Assembly: GCF_037153975.1 (NCBI RefSeq)
Contig: NZ_JBBAYJ010000012.1
Location: forward strand, 50,901-114,900
Length of the DNA stretch: 64,000 bases
Reading direction: 5' to 3'
DNA from: Aquipuribacter sp. SD81
Lineage (GTDB): Bacteria; Actinomycetota; Actinomycetes; Actinomycetales; JBBAYJ01
The first letter of the stretch is position 1. Each line of letters opens with the position of its first letter. Below are positions 57,386 through 64,000 of this stretch, piece after piece. Below the pieces are notes generated by a model. The model was not told the DNA's origin. It worked only from the letters and a program-made list of their open reading frames with translations, and made no database searches. The position numbers were made by a program, and so were the translations under genes.

Positions 57386-58009
57386 ATGTCCGTGTCCAGC
57401 CCCGCCCTCGGCCGCCGCCGCACGCCGTGGGACGTCGTCCTCGGCGTCCTCGTCGCGCTCGCCGGCCTCGTCGTCCTCGGCAACGCGGTCCTCGCCACCG
57501 CGTTCTCCGTGCTCCTCGTCGGCTGGTCCGCCCTGCTGACCGGTCTCGTCCTCGTCGTGGCGGCCTTCGTGCGTATCCGCCGCGGCGGCTTCTGGTCGAC
57601 GGCGCTCGGCGGGGCGCTTCTCGCCGTCCTAGGCGCCTTCGTCCTCGCCAACCCGCTCGTGACGGCCGTGAGCCTCACCCTGACGGCCGGTGCCCTCTTC
57701 CTCGCCTCCGGCATCACCCGGATCGCCGTGGCCGTCGGCCGACCCGAGGGACGAGCGGTCCTCGTGGTGAGCGGCGTCGCCTCGACCCTGCTCGGGGCGA
57801 TGGTGCTCGTCAACCTCTTCACCGCCAGCCTGTCGCTGCTCGGCATCCTCGTCGGGGTCCAGGCGGTCATCGAGGGCGTCACCATGGTGCTGCTCGGCCG
57901 GGTGCGCGTCATCGAGCTGCCCACCAGCGGTCCCGTCGGCGTCCCCGCACCCGCGGGCGCCCCGCAGGAGGAGAGCCGCCGCCCGACGGGCGCCGCGCCG
58001 TCGGCCTGA
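57386..58009 (+). CDS. HdeD-like (DUF308) membrane protein
   Basis: A 207-residue protein with six short spans in three repeated pairs: DVVLGVLVALAGLVVLGNAV, SALLTGLVLVVAAFVRIRRG, STALGGALLAVLGAFVLANP, and so on, the DUF308 pattern of HdeD acid-stress proteins. AGGAGG precedes ATG 57386. Its last 100 bases overlap antisense the tail of the lipid-kinase gene. Function in actinobacteria unknown. Confidence 0.85.
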   Translation: MSVSSPALGRRRTPWDVVLGVLVALAGLVVLGNAVLATAFSVLLVGWSALLTGLVLVVAAFVRIRRGGFWSTALGGALLAVLGAFVLANPLVTAVSLTLTAGALFLASGITRIAVAVGRPEGRAVLVVSGVASTLLGAMVLVNLFTASLSLLGILVGVQAVIEGVTMVLLGRVRVIELPTSGPVGVPAPAGAPQEESRRPTGAAPSA

Positions 58010-59024
58010 GAGCCGCCGGCCCGCGGTCGCGCCGTCCGTCCCTGGTCGGCGCGGCCGCGGGCGAGCGGTCGCCGCGGTCGAGGGCCTCCTCACCGCGGTC
58101 GCCGTCGTACGTGGCCGCGGTCGAGCTGCGGGGCACGAGCACGTGGACGGCGTTGCGGTCGACCTCGAACAGCGCAGGCGTCCCGCCCACGACCTCGCCG
58201 TCGAGGTTGAGCGGCGTGCCGGGGTCGGTGACCACGCGCACCCGGCGGGTCGTGAGCGCGTCGACCGACGGGTGGGCCACGAAGGACCCGTCCTTGAGCG
58301 ACGCCGCGACGCGCAGGTGCTCACGGAGACCCGCGGTGCGGACGGCGTAGACGTCGAGCAGACCGTCGTCGATGGTCGCGGTCGGCGAGACGGCGTTGCC
58401 GCCGCCGTGGTGGCGGCCGTTGCCGACCGCGAGCTGCAGCAGGTCGTGCCACTCGACCGGTTCGTGGTCGCCGTCCGGGAACTCCAGCCGGGCGGCGAAG
58501 GGCCGGTGGTGCCGGTAGGCGCGCAGCAGCGCGACGCCGTACGCGGGGGCGCCGAGGCGCCGCTTGAGGCCCGCGTCCAGGGCCTCGGTGACGCCGACCG
58601 ACAGCCCGGCGGAGGCGACGTTGACGAACGGCCGGCCGTCGGCGCGACCGAGGTCGACGTCCACGACGTGCCCGTGCGCCACGGCGTCGCACGCGGCCTC
58701 GAGCCCCCGCGGCAGCTGCAGCGTCCGCGCGAGGTCGTTCGCGGTGCCGAGCGGCAGCAGCCCGAGGACGGTCGGCGTGTGCGCGACCATGCCCGCGGCA
58801 CAGCTGAGCGAGCCGTCGCCCCCGCCCACGACGACCGTCCCGGGCCGCTGCTCCAGCACCGCCCCGAGGCGGTCGCGGAGCGCGTCGCCACCGGTGACGG
58901 AGTGGGCCGCGACCACGTCGACGCCCCGCCGCCGAAGCGCCCCCGCGGCGCGCTCCAGCGAGCCGGACCCACGGCGCGCCCCCTCGTTGACGACGAGGGT
59001 GACCGCCCGGGGACGCTGCTGCAC
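57909..59024 (-). CDS. Diacylglycerol/lipid kinase family protein (YegS-like)
   Basis: A 371-residue lipid kinase. ATP-site and family motifs are TLVVNEGARRGSG, TVVVGGGDGSLSCAAGMVAH, LGLLPLGTANDLARTLQLPR, FVNVASAGLSVGVTEAL and PLNLDGEVVGGTPALF. After about residue 285 the chain becomes Arg/Pro-rich and low complexity and overlaps the convergent HdeD-like gene; the real end could be shorter in function. GTG 59024 is preferred over 59042 by comparison with the family start. Substrate probably a membrane lipid. Confidence 0.85.
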   Translation of the reverse strand: MQQRPRAVTLVVNEGARRGSGSLERAAGALRRRGVDVVAAHSVTGGDALRDRLGAVLEQRPGTVVVGGGDGSLSCAAGMVAHTPTVLGLLPLGTANDLARTLQLPRGLEAACDAVAHGHVVDVDLGRADGRPFVNVASAGLSVGVTEALDAGLKRRLGAPAYGVALLRAYRHHRPFAARLEFPDGDHEPVEWHDLLQLAVGNGRHHGGGNAVSPTATIDDGLLDVYAVRTAGLREHLRVAASLKDGSFVAHPSVDALTTRRVRVVTDPGTPLNLDGEVVGGTPALFEVDRNAVHVLVPRSSTAATYDGDRGEEALDRGDRSPAAAPTRDGRRDRGPAALRPTARRPSGGGSPPAGRPRVRGRRRDRWWAAR

Positions 59025-59072
59025 GCCCGCACCCTGCCGCACGGACCTGGGTGCCCGCTGTGCGCCCCGGCC

Positions 59073-59942
59073 TCACACGTCCCTGCGGCGGAAGGCGAGG
59101 GCGGCCAGCCCGAGGACGAGCACCACCCACACCGCCGTCCACAGCAGGTAGGCGGCCGTGAGCGGGGCCGGACCGAGGAACGGGAACCCGCCCGCGACGT
59201 CGTCCCCGCTCATGGTGAGCAGGGCCGTCGGGTCCTGGAAGGCGTTCATGGCCCCGCGCCACAGCCCGTCGGTGGGCAGGAGCATGCGCGACACGGTCCC
59301 GACCTGCTCGATGCTGCGGTTGCCGAGCGCCGTCCCGACGCCGCCCACCACGCCGGCGATCCACGTCGTGCCGAACAGCCCGACCGCGACGATGCCCGAC
59401 GCCATGGGCGAGACCACCGTCGACAGCAGCAGCCCGAGGGTGAGCAGGACCGTCGTCTGGGCGGCGAGCAGTGCCAGTCCGGTCACGGGCTCGGGCGGCC
59501 AGTACCCGACGGTCAGCCGCACCACGACGAGCTGCGCGAGGCCCGCGAGCACGACGAACCCGCCGCCGAAGGCGACGAGGCCGCACCACTTGCCGAGCAG
59601 GACGGTCTCGCGGCGGACCGGGCGGGCCAGGACCGCGAGCGCGGCACCGGACTCGACCTCGCCCGCGAGCGTCGGCCCGGCGAGGAAGGTCGTGCCGAGG
59701 GCCGCGACGAGGCTGAGGCCGAACATCACGAGGTTGAGGACGATGGACGCCGTGAGCCGGCCCTCGCCGCTCGTCACCGGCTCGCCGCCGAGCTCGAGCA
59801 CCGCGAGCCGCGAGAAGCCCCACGCGCTCAGCCCGAGCAGCAGGACGGTGAGGACGCCGAGGGAGCGGAGCACGCGGCGGCGCGAGGTCTCGGTGACCGT
59901 GAGCGCGGCGACGGTGAGCACCGTGCGGACGACGGCGCTCAC
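59073..59942 (-). CDS. ABC-2 type transporter permease
   Basis: A 289-residue membrane protein with six spans (VLRSLGVLTVLLLGLSAWGF, ASIVLNLVMFGLSLVAALGT, and others) and the ABC-2 cytosolic loop GEVESGAALAVLARPVRRET. It overlaps the ATPase gene upstream by 4 bases. It is the last gene of the sigma / anti-sigma / ABC operon. Confidence 0.9.
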   Translation of the reverse strand: MSAVVRTVLTVAALTVTETSRRRVLRSLGVLTVLLLGLSAWGFSRLAVLELGGEPVTSGEGRLTASIVLNLVMFGLSLVAALGTTFLAGPTLAGEVESGAALAVLARPVRRETVLLGKWCGLVAFGGGFVVLAGLAQLVVVRLTVGYWPPEPVTGLALLAAQTTVLLTLGLLLSTVVSPMASGIVAVGLFGTTWIAGVVGGVGTALGNRSIEQVGTVSRMLLPTDGLWRGAMNAFQDPTALLTMSGDDVAGGFPFLGPAPLTAAYLLWTAVWVVLVLGLAALAFRRRDV

Positions 59943-60913
59943 GGCTGGGCCCCCGCCCGCAGGATCTCGAGCAGCCGCTGCTCGAGGCTGCCCCGGACCG
60001 TCTCGACGCCGTGCACGCGGACGCCGAGGGCCACGAGGTCCGCGACGAGGTCCGGCACCGGGTCGGCTGCGGGGCCCAGGTCGGACGTGTGCAGCGCGAC
60101 CGTCACCTCGTCGCCGCGGACGGTGAGCGGGCCGAGGGCCGCGAGCCGCTCGGCGGCCCGGGGTCCGACGCCGTCGAGGCGCAGCCGCAGGGCACGCCGA
60201 CCGAGGAGCTCCTCGAGGCTGCCGGCGGCGGCCACGCGGCCGTGGTCGAGCACGACGACCCGGTCGCAGACCCGCTCCACCTCGTCGACGAGGTGGGAGT
60301 TGAGCAGGACCGCGACGCCGTCGGCGCGCAGCCGCAGGACGACGTCGCGGACGTCGGCCCGGCCGATCGGGTCCAGCGCGCTCGTGGGCTCGTCGAGCAC
60401 GACGAGCTCGGGCCGCCCGACGAGCGCGACCGCGAGCCCGAGACGCTGCTGCATGCCCTTGGAGAAGCCGCCGACCCGGTCGTCGCGGCGGTCGGCGAGG
60501 CCGACGAGCCCGAGCAGGTCGTCCCGCTCGTGCGCCTGGGCGTCGACGCCCGACAGCCGGGCGTGCAGGCGCAGGACCTCCGCCGCGGTGAGCCACGGCT
60601 GGTAGCGGAACAGCTCGGGCAGGTAGCCGACGCGCTCGCGCGAGCGGGGGTCGCTCGCCGGGCGTCCGAGGAGGTGCACCTCGCCCGCGTCGGGCCGGAC
60701 GAGCCCGAGCAGGCTCTTGATGACCGTCGTCTTGCCGGCGCCGTTCGGGCCGAGGAGCGCGACGACCTCACCCCGCCCGACCGTGAAGCCGACGTCGTCG
60801 ACGGCGGTGGTTCGCCGGTACCGCTTGCGCAGTCCCGCGCACCACACGGCCGGGGACGCGGGCAGGGCGGCGACCAGGTCGGCCGCCGCCCGCTCACCCG
60901 TCCGCTGGGTCAC
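59939..60913 (-). CDS. ABC transporter ATP-binding protein
   Basis: A 324-residue exporter ATPase: Walker A ALLGPNGAGKTTVIKSLLGL, signature GGFSKGMQQRLGLAVAL, Walker B LVVLDEPTSALDPIGR, switch LLNSHLVDEVERV. Its C-terminal 90 residues form a regulatory domain. It overlaps the anti-sigma gene and the permease, so the ABC exporter is co-expressed with the ECF sigma factor, a layout often seen for envelope-stress or antibiotic-sensing exporters. Confidence 0.92.
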   Translation of the reverse strand: MTQRTGERAAADLVAALPASPAVWCAGLRKRYRRTTAVDDVGFTVGRGEVVALLGPNGAGKTTVIKSLLGLVRPDAGEVHLLGRPASDPRSRERVGYLPELFRYQPWLTAAEVLRLHARLSGVDAQAHERDDLLGLVGLADRRDDRVGGFSKGMQQRLGLAVALVGRPELVVLDEPTSALDPIGRADVRDVVLRLRADGVAVLLNSHLVDEVERVCDRVVVLDHGRVAAAGSLEELLGRRALRLRLDGVGPRAAERLAALGPLTVRGDEVTVALHTSDLGPAADPVPDLVADLVALGVRVHGVETVRGSLEQRLLEILRAGAQP

Positions 60914-62046
60914 GGCTCCCGCAGCCCGCGGGCGACGGCCAGCACCTCGTCGGCCCCGAGCGTCCCGGCGACGACGGTGGCGACCCCGTCCCGCACCTGC
61001 ACGACGCCCGCGAACGTCCCGTCGCGGGAGGTGACGACCGTCGCCGGTCGGCCCCCGACGTCCTCCGTGCGGGTCCGCACCTCGTCGTCGGCGAAGGGCA
61101 GCGGCAGCGTCGTCCCGCCGGCGAACCGGTCGAGCTCGCCCACGAGCTCCGGCGGCACGCCCGGGACCCCCGCCAGGTAGTCGACGGCCGTGTCGAAGGG
61201 GACGCCGGAGGAGTGCACCGTGGGTGCGACGGCCCGGGCCACGACGAGGGCCGGGGCGCCGCTGCCGCTCTGCCACACGGCGGCGTGCCCCGGGCCGGCG
61301 GACAGCCGGAAGGTCGCGCCGTCGAGACCGTCGGGCAGGGTCGGCAGCTGCTCGCCGTCCGCCGCAAGGGTGTCGCGCGCCTCCTCGGCGTCGAAGGTGA
61401 ACTCCGCGGCCACCGGCCCGAGCACCTGGAGCGTCGGCTCGCCCGCGACCCCGCGCGGCAGGGCGGCGACGCCGGGGACGGCCAGGCCGGTCGCCTCGGC
61501 GGCCGCGGCGGCGTCGTCCACGGGTCGCACGTCCGGCTCCGCGAGCACGGCGAGGTCGCCGAAGGCGTCGAGCTCCTCGGGCTCGGGCAGGGCGACGAGC
61601 TCGGCGCGGCTGATGCCGGGGACCGCGACCTGCTCGGTGCGGAAGACCCGGATCCAGTCGCCCGCGGCGGCCGCGCTCGCGCCGGTGAGGACGGCGGCGA
61701 CCCCGACCGCGGCGAGGGCGGGGCTGCGCAGCGCCCGGCGGCGGCGACGACGGTCGATGCGGGAGACCTGACCGCTCGTCCCTCCGGTGCCGTCGGCGCG
61801 CAGCGCGCCCGTGAGCCGCTGCCAGGCCTGCTCGAGGTCGGCGGCGTCGGTGTCGTGGGCGCGCTCGGCCCCGCGCGGGGCGAACACCGTCGCCGCACGG
61901 TCGGCGTCCTCCCGCGTCCGCGCGAGGTCGGCGAGGCAGGGCGGGCAGCCGGCGACGTGGTCGCGGTCGACGTCGAGCACGCCCGCGGGCTCGTCGACCA
62001 GCCGTCGCAGGGCGCCGGGGTCGGGGTGTCGGGTGCGGGTCCTCAT
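60910..62046 (-). CDS. Membrane anti-sigma factor (zinc-binding ZAS type)
   Basis: A 378-residue protein. The N-terminal ZAS motif is His30, Cys34, Cys37 (HVAGCPPC), then a helical sigma-binding region, one membrane span (residues about 113-130, ALRSPALAAVGVAAVLTGAS) and a large extracytoplasmic domain (about 245 residues) with FRTEQVAVPGISRAELVALP. It would hold the ECF sigma factor at the membrane. It overlaps the sigma gene by 4 bases and precedes the ABC exporter. Confidence 0.85.
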   Translation of the reverse strand: MRTRTRHPDPGALRRLVDEPAGVLDVDRDHVAGCPPCLADLARTREDADRAATVFAPRGAERAHDTDAADLEQAWQRLTGALRADGTGGTSGQVSRIDRRRRRRALRSPALAAVGVAAVLTGASAAAAGDWIRVFRTEQVAVPGISRAELVALPEPEELDAFGDLAVLAEPDVRPVDDAAAAAEATGLAVPGVAALPRGVAGEPTLQVLGPVAAEFTFDAEEARDTLAADGEQLPTLPDGLDGATFRLSAGPGHAAVWQSGSGAPALVVARAVAPTVHSSGVPFDTAVDYLAGVPGVPPELVGELDRFAGGTTLPLPFADDEVRTRTEDVGGRPATVVTSRDGTFAGVVQVRDGVATVVAGTLGADEVLAVARGLREP

Positions 62047-62621
62047 CGGTCGAGCTCCTCTCGAAGGGCGTTCTCCGCGCGGCGCAGGGTCGTGCCGACG
62101 CTGCCGGGCGACAGCCCGCAGGCGGCGGCGACCTCGGCGTAGCTGAGGCCGCTGTGCCGGAGCACGAGCACGACGGCCTGGGTGCGTGGCAGTCGGGCGA
62201 CGGCCTCGCGCACCCGCCGCCGGTCCTCCGCGACGACCACGACGTCGGCCGCGTCCGGGGCCGTCTGCACGGCGGCCGGGTCGGGCTGCTCGCGCCGGGT
62301 GCGCCGGCGCTCGCCCCGCAGCGCGTTCAGCGCGGTGTGCGCGGCCGCGACGCTCAGCCAGCCCGGGGCCTCCGCCGTCGGCACCGCGGAGCGCGCGAAG
62401 GCGAGGAACACCTCCTGGGCGACGTCGTCGGCCGCGTCGCGCGAGCCGAGCACGCGCGCGGCGACCCCCACCACCCGCGGGTAGGACGTGCGGAACACCC
62501 GCTCGAGGTCGGGACGGACGGCACCGCCGGCCGTCGCCGGGGCGGTCGGGCCGACCGCAGGGTCGGCGGTCGGGTCGGCCGCCGGATCGGCGGTCGCGTC
62601 GGCGGCTCGTCGTCCGGCCAT
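62043..62621 (-). CDS. ECF-family RNA polymerase sigma factor
   Basis: A 192-residue sigma factor with region 2 (LERVFRTSYPRVVGVAARVL, SRDAADDVAQEVFLAFARSA) and region 4 (AVARLPRTQAVVLVLRHSGL, SYAEVAAACGLSPGSVGTTL, RRAENALREEL). The N-terminal 45 residues have a DPA/DPT-type repeat. ATG 62621 is chosen because GAGG lies 2 bases upstream; an ATG at 62714 would add a low-complexity stretch. Overlaps its anti-sigma gene by 4 bases. Confidence 0.88.
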   Translation of the reverse strand: MAGRRAADATADPAADPTADPAVGPTAPATAGGAVRPDLERVFRTSYPRVVGVAARVLGSRDAADDVAQEVFLAFARSAVPTAEAPGWLSVAAAHTALNALRGERRRTRREQPDPAAVQTAPDAADVVVVAEDRRRVREAVARLPRTQAVVLVLRHSGLSYAEVAAACGLSPGSVGTTLRRAENALREELDR

Positions 62622-62709
62622 GGCCTCACCCTCGAGTCGTCGCCCGCGTCCCCGCAGCCCCTCCGCCGGGGGCGCGGGCAGCAGCACGGCGCCTCCGGGC
62701 TGTGTCAGG

Positions 62710-62745
62710 TCCATACCGGGGAAGCACCGCGGCGCCCCAGGATGT
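62710..62745 (-). promoter_or_regulatory. Promoter region of the ECF operon (tentative)
   Basis: On the minus strand TGTCACATCC (about 62745-62736) is followed about 25 bases on by GGTATGGAC. One or both may be the -35/-10 of an ECF-type promoter; TGTCACA resembles the -35 of some ECF groups. Low certainty. Confidence 0.25.
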
Positions 62746-62780
62746 GACACCCGGGCGCGGACGGAGACGAGCGACGGGGC

Positions 62781-63536
62781 TCACGCGCCGAGCTCGTGCA
62801 CCGTGAACGCCGTCAGGAAGCCGACGGCCGTGACGAGGCCCGTCACGAGGTGGGCCCGTTCGAACGCCTCCGGGATCATCGTGTCGGCGACCATCGCGAG
62901 GATCGCGCCGGCGGCGACGGCGGTGATGACGGCGAGGGTCTGGTCCCCCGCACCGCCGAGCACGGCGTACCCGAGGGCGGCGGCGATGCCGCTCGCGACG
63001 GCGATGCCGCCCCACACCCCGAAGACGTAGCCCGCGCCGCGCCCCGCCCGCTTCATGCCCGCCGCGCTCGACAGGCCCTCCGGCAGGTTGGAGATGGCGA
63101 TGGCGACGAGGACGGCGGCGCTGACGCCCGAGCCCTCGAGCAGCCCGACGCCGAGCACCACCGACTCCGGGATGCCGTCGAGGAGTGCGCCGAGGGCGAT
63201 CGCGCCGCCGCTGGCCGGGACCTGGGACTCCGAGGGCTGCTGGTCCCCCGAACGCTTGCGGTGGCGCGCGCCGCGACGGGCGAGGGCGACGTTGGCGAGC
63301 GTGTACGTCACCGCGCCACCGAGGAAGCCGGAGGCCGTGGCGGTGAGACCGCCGGTCGCCTGTGCCTCCTCCACGAGCTCGAAGGCGAGCGCCGACACCA
63401 GGACACCCGCGCCGAACGCCATGACCCAGGCGACGACGCGTTGCGGGACGCGGACCCACCACGCGACCGCGGCGCCCACGACCAGCGTGCTGCCTGCGAC
63501 CAGTCCCCACAGCAGCGCCTCGAGCCACGTCGGCAC
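62781..63536 (-). CDS. ZIP-family metal transporter
   Basis: A 251-residue membrane protein with about eight spans: VVAWVMAFGAGVLVSALAFE, FLGGAVTYTLANVALARRGA, a His/Lys-rich cytosolic loop (RRGARHRKRSGD), GALLDGIPESVVLGVGLLEG and IAISNLPEGLSSAAGMKRAG, the latter two being the metal-binding spans IV and V (DGIPE and SNLPE in place of HNxPE). GGAG precedes GTG 63536. It may carry zinc, iron or manganese; the altered His suggests an atypical specificity. Confidence 0.88.
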   Translation of the reverse strand: MPTWLEALLWGLVAGSTLVVGAAVAWWVRVPQRVVAWVMAFGAGVLVSALAFELVEEAQATGGLTATASGFLGGAVTYTLANVALARRGARHRKRSGDQQPSESQVPASGGAIALGALLDGIPESVVLGVGLLEGSGVSAAVLVAIAISNLPEGLSSAAGMKRAGRGAGYVFGVWGGIAVASGIAAALGYAVLGGAGDQTLAVITAVAAGAILAMVADTMIPEAFERAHLVTGLVTAVGFLTAFTVHELGA

Positions 63537-63621
63537 GGCGACTCCTTCCTCGTCGACCGAAGAGTGGCGCGGACGGCCGCCTGCGGCACCTCGCCGCACC
63601 GGTTGTGTCGGTGGTCGCGCC

Positions 63622-63627
63622 TACTCT
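63622..63627 (+). promoter_or_regulatory. -10 box of a leaderless promoter (TACTCT)
   Basis: TACTCT ends 7 bases before GTG 63635. Confidence 0.5.
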
Positions 63628-63634
63628 CGTACAC

Positions 63635-64000
63635 GTGTTCGAGTCGAGCGGGTCGCCGGGTCCAAAGGGGCCGACGGTGACGGGGGTGCTCCGGCAGGTG
63701 GCCGCCCTGCTGCGCTGCGACGACAGCGACAGCAGCGACAGCAGCGACAGCAGCGACAGCAGCGACAGCACCCACGCCGTCGACAGCGACACGGAGGACG
63801 TCGAGGTGCCGGGCGAGGCGAGTCGGCCAGATGCCGTGGTGGACATCGGTGCGGTCCCGGACGTGGGTGCTCTCGACGACCACGCGCTCGTCGACGTGGT
63901 GCGCCTGGCCGGTCGGGTCGCCGCGGCGGTGGACGGGGTGGGGCTGGCGGCGGTCGCGGAGCTGCGCTCGCGGATGCAGGCCGAGCACGCCGCGACCACG
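63635..64000 (+). CDS. DUF222/HNH-endonuclease-type protein, 3' end outside window
   Basis: Open from GTG 63635 to the right edge (122 codons). After GVLRQVAALLRCDDSDSSDS comes a Ser-Asp repeat, an acidic linker, and then the DUF222 opening DDHALVDVVRLAGRVAAAVD and LAAVAELRSRMQAEH, which begins the long DUF222/HNH proteins that are abundant in actinobacteria. The HNH domain would lie beyond the window. A -10 box supports the start. Many such genes occur in multiple copies and are often near repeats. Confidence 0.75.
   Translation, partial: MFESSGSPGPKGPTVTGVLRQVAALLRCDDSDSSDSSDSSDSSDSTHAVDSDTEDVEVPGEASRPDAVVDIGAVPDVGALDDHALVDVVRLAGRVAAAVDGVGLAAVAELRSRMQAEHAATT
63716..63769 (+). repeat. 9-bp repeat encoding Ser-Asp-Ser
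   Basis: GACAGCAGC-type 9-base units repeat about five times inside the DUF222 gene start, encoding a Ser/Asp linker. Such arrays are prone to length change. Confidence 0.85.

Noticed and set aside
1..64000. tRNA, rRNA, transposase, phage or attachment-site sequences
   Set aside because: No transposase, integrase, tRNA-like cloverleaf with CCA-proximal GGTTCGAATCC motif, or rRNA segment was recognised anywhere in the window.

Overview
The window is a very GC-rich (roughly three quarters G+C) actinobacterial chromosome segment, densely packed and full of 4-base stop/start overlaps. The lineage is read from marker genes: GlnR, MshA (mycothiol), CarD, the phoU / senX3-regX3 / gpm block, an HbhA-like locus, a WhiG-anti-sigma (RsiG) homologue and F420-dependent glucose-6-phosphate dehydrogenase. 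I cannot name a genus. No rRNA, tRNA, insertion sequence or CRISPR array was found. At least 15 genes appear to start leaderless: a TAnnnT box sits 6-8 bases before the ATG/GTG.

Layout. 1-9.2 kb: a 5'-nucleotidase (cut by the left edge), glnR, two exported proteins (the second with an apparent frameshift), a thioredoxin-like/DUF4395 pair, a DsrE protein, a 33-residue membrane protein, nitrobindin, YgfZ, a BKACE enzyme and RsiG. 9.2-9.65 kb: a nine-copy 51-52 bp tandem repeat. 9.7-12.1 kb: XRE regulator, HbhA-like protein, DUF2516 and dtd. 12.2-15.4 kb: a candidate small RNA, then a two-component operon. 15.4-24.9 kb: methyltransferase, mshA, YbjN, gpmA, phoU, senX3-regX3, a lipoprotein, carD, a YacL-type PIN/TRAM protein and a degenerate IspD relative. 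24.9-29.4 kb: true ispD (minus strand), ispF, a PHP-domain protein, a GNAT enzyme and a lipoprotein peptidase. 29.5-32.6 kb: a LolA-like protein and an ABC exporter. 32.6-35.7 kb: molybdate uptake (regulator, modABC).

35.8-39.4 kb: a proline-rich leader ORF followed by two CNNM/CorC transporters and a CopD protein. 39.6-45.6 kb: two PAS-GGDEF-EAL proteins and an HDOD protein, so the window carries cyclic-di-GMP enzymes as well as a probable c-di-GMP-responsive anti-sigma factor. 45.7-51 kb (minus strand): fgd, STAS, SRPBCC, a flavin monooxygenase, and metY behind an S-box-type SAM riboswitch with an intervening 30-codon ORF. 51-58 kb: a secreted trypsin-like protease, an MMPL transporter, small secreted proteins, an FKBP, a luciferase-like oxidoreductase and an HdeD-like protein. 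58-62.7 kb (minus strand): a lipid kinase, then an ECF sigma / anti-sigma / ABC exporter operon. 62.8-64 kb: a ZIP transporter and the start of a DUF222/HNH protein that runs off the right edge.

Most attractive for follow-up: (i) the proline/glutamate-rich leader peptide coupled to the CNNM genes; (ii) the SAM riboswitch, small ORF and hairpin stacked before metY; (iii) the 51-bp array; (iv) the RsiG homologue that retains most of both c-di-GMP motifs, together with sigma-28-like promoter candidates, one of them before a GGDEF-EAL gene; (v) the IspD-like gene in the carD operon.
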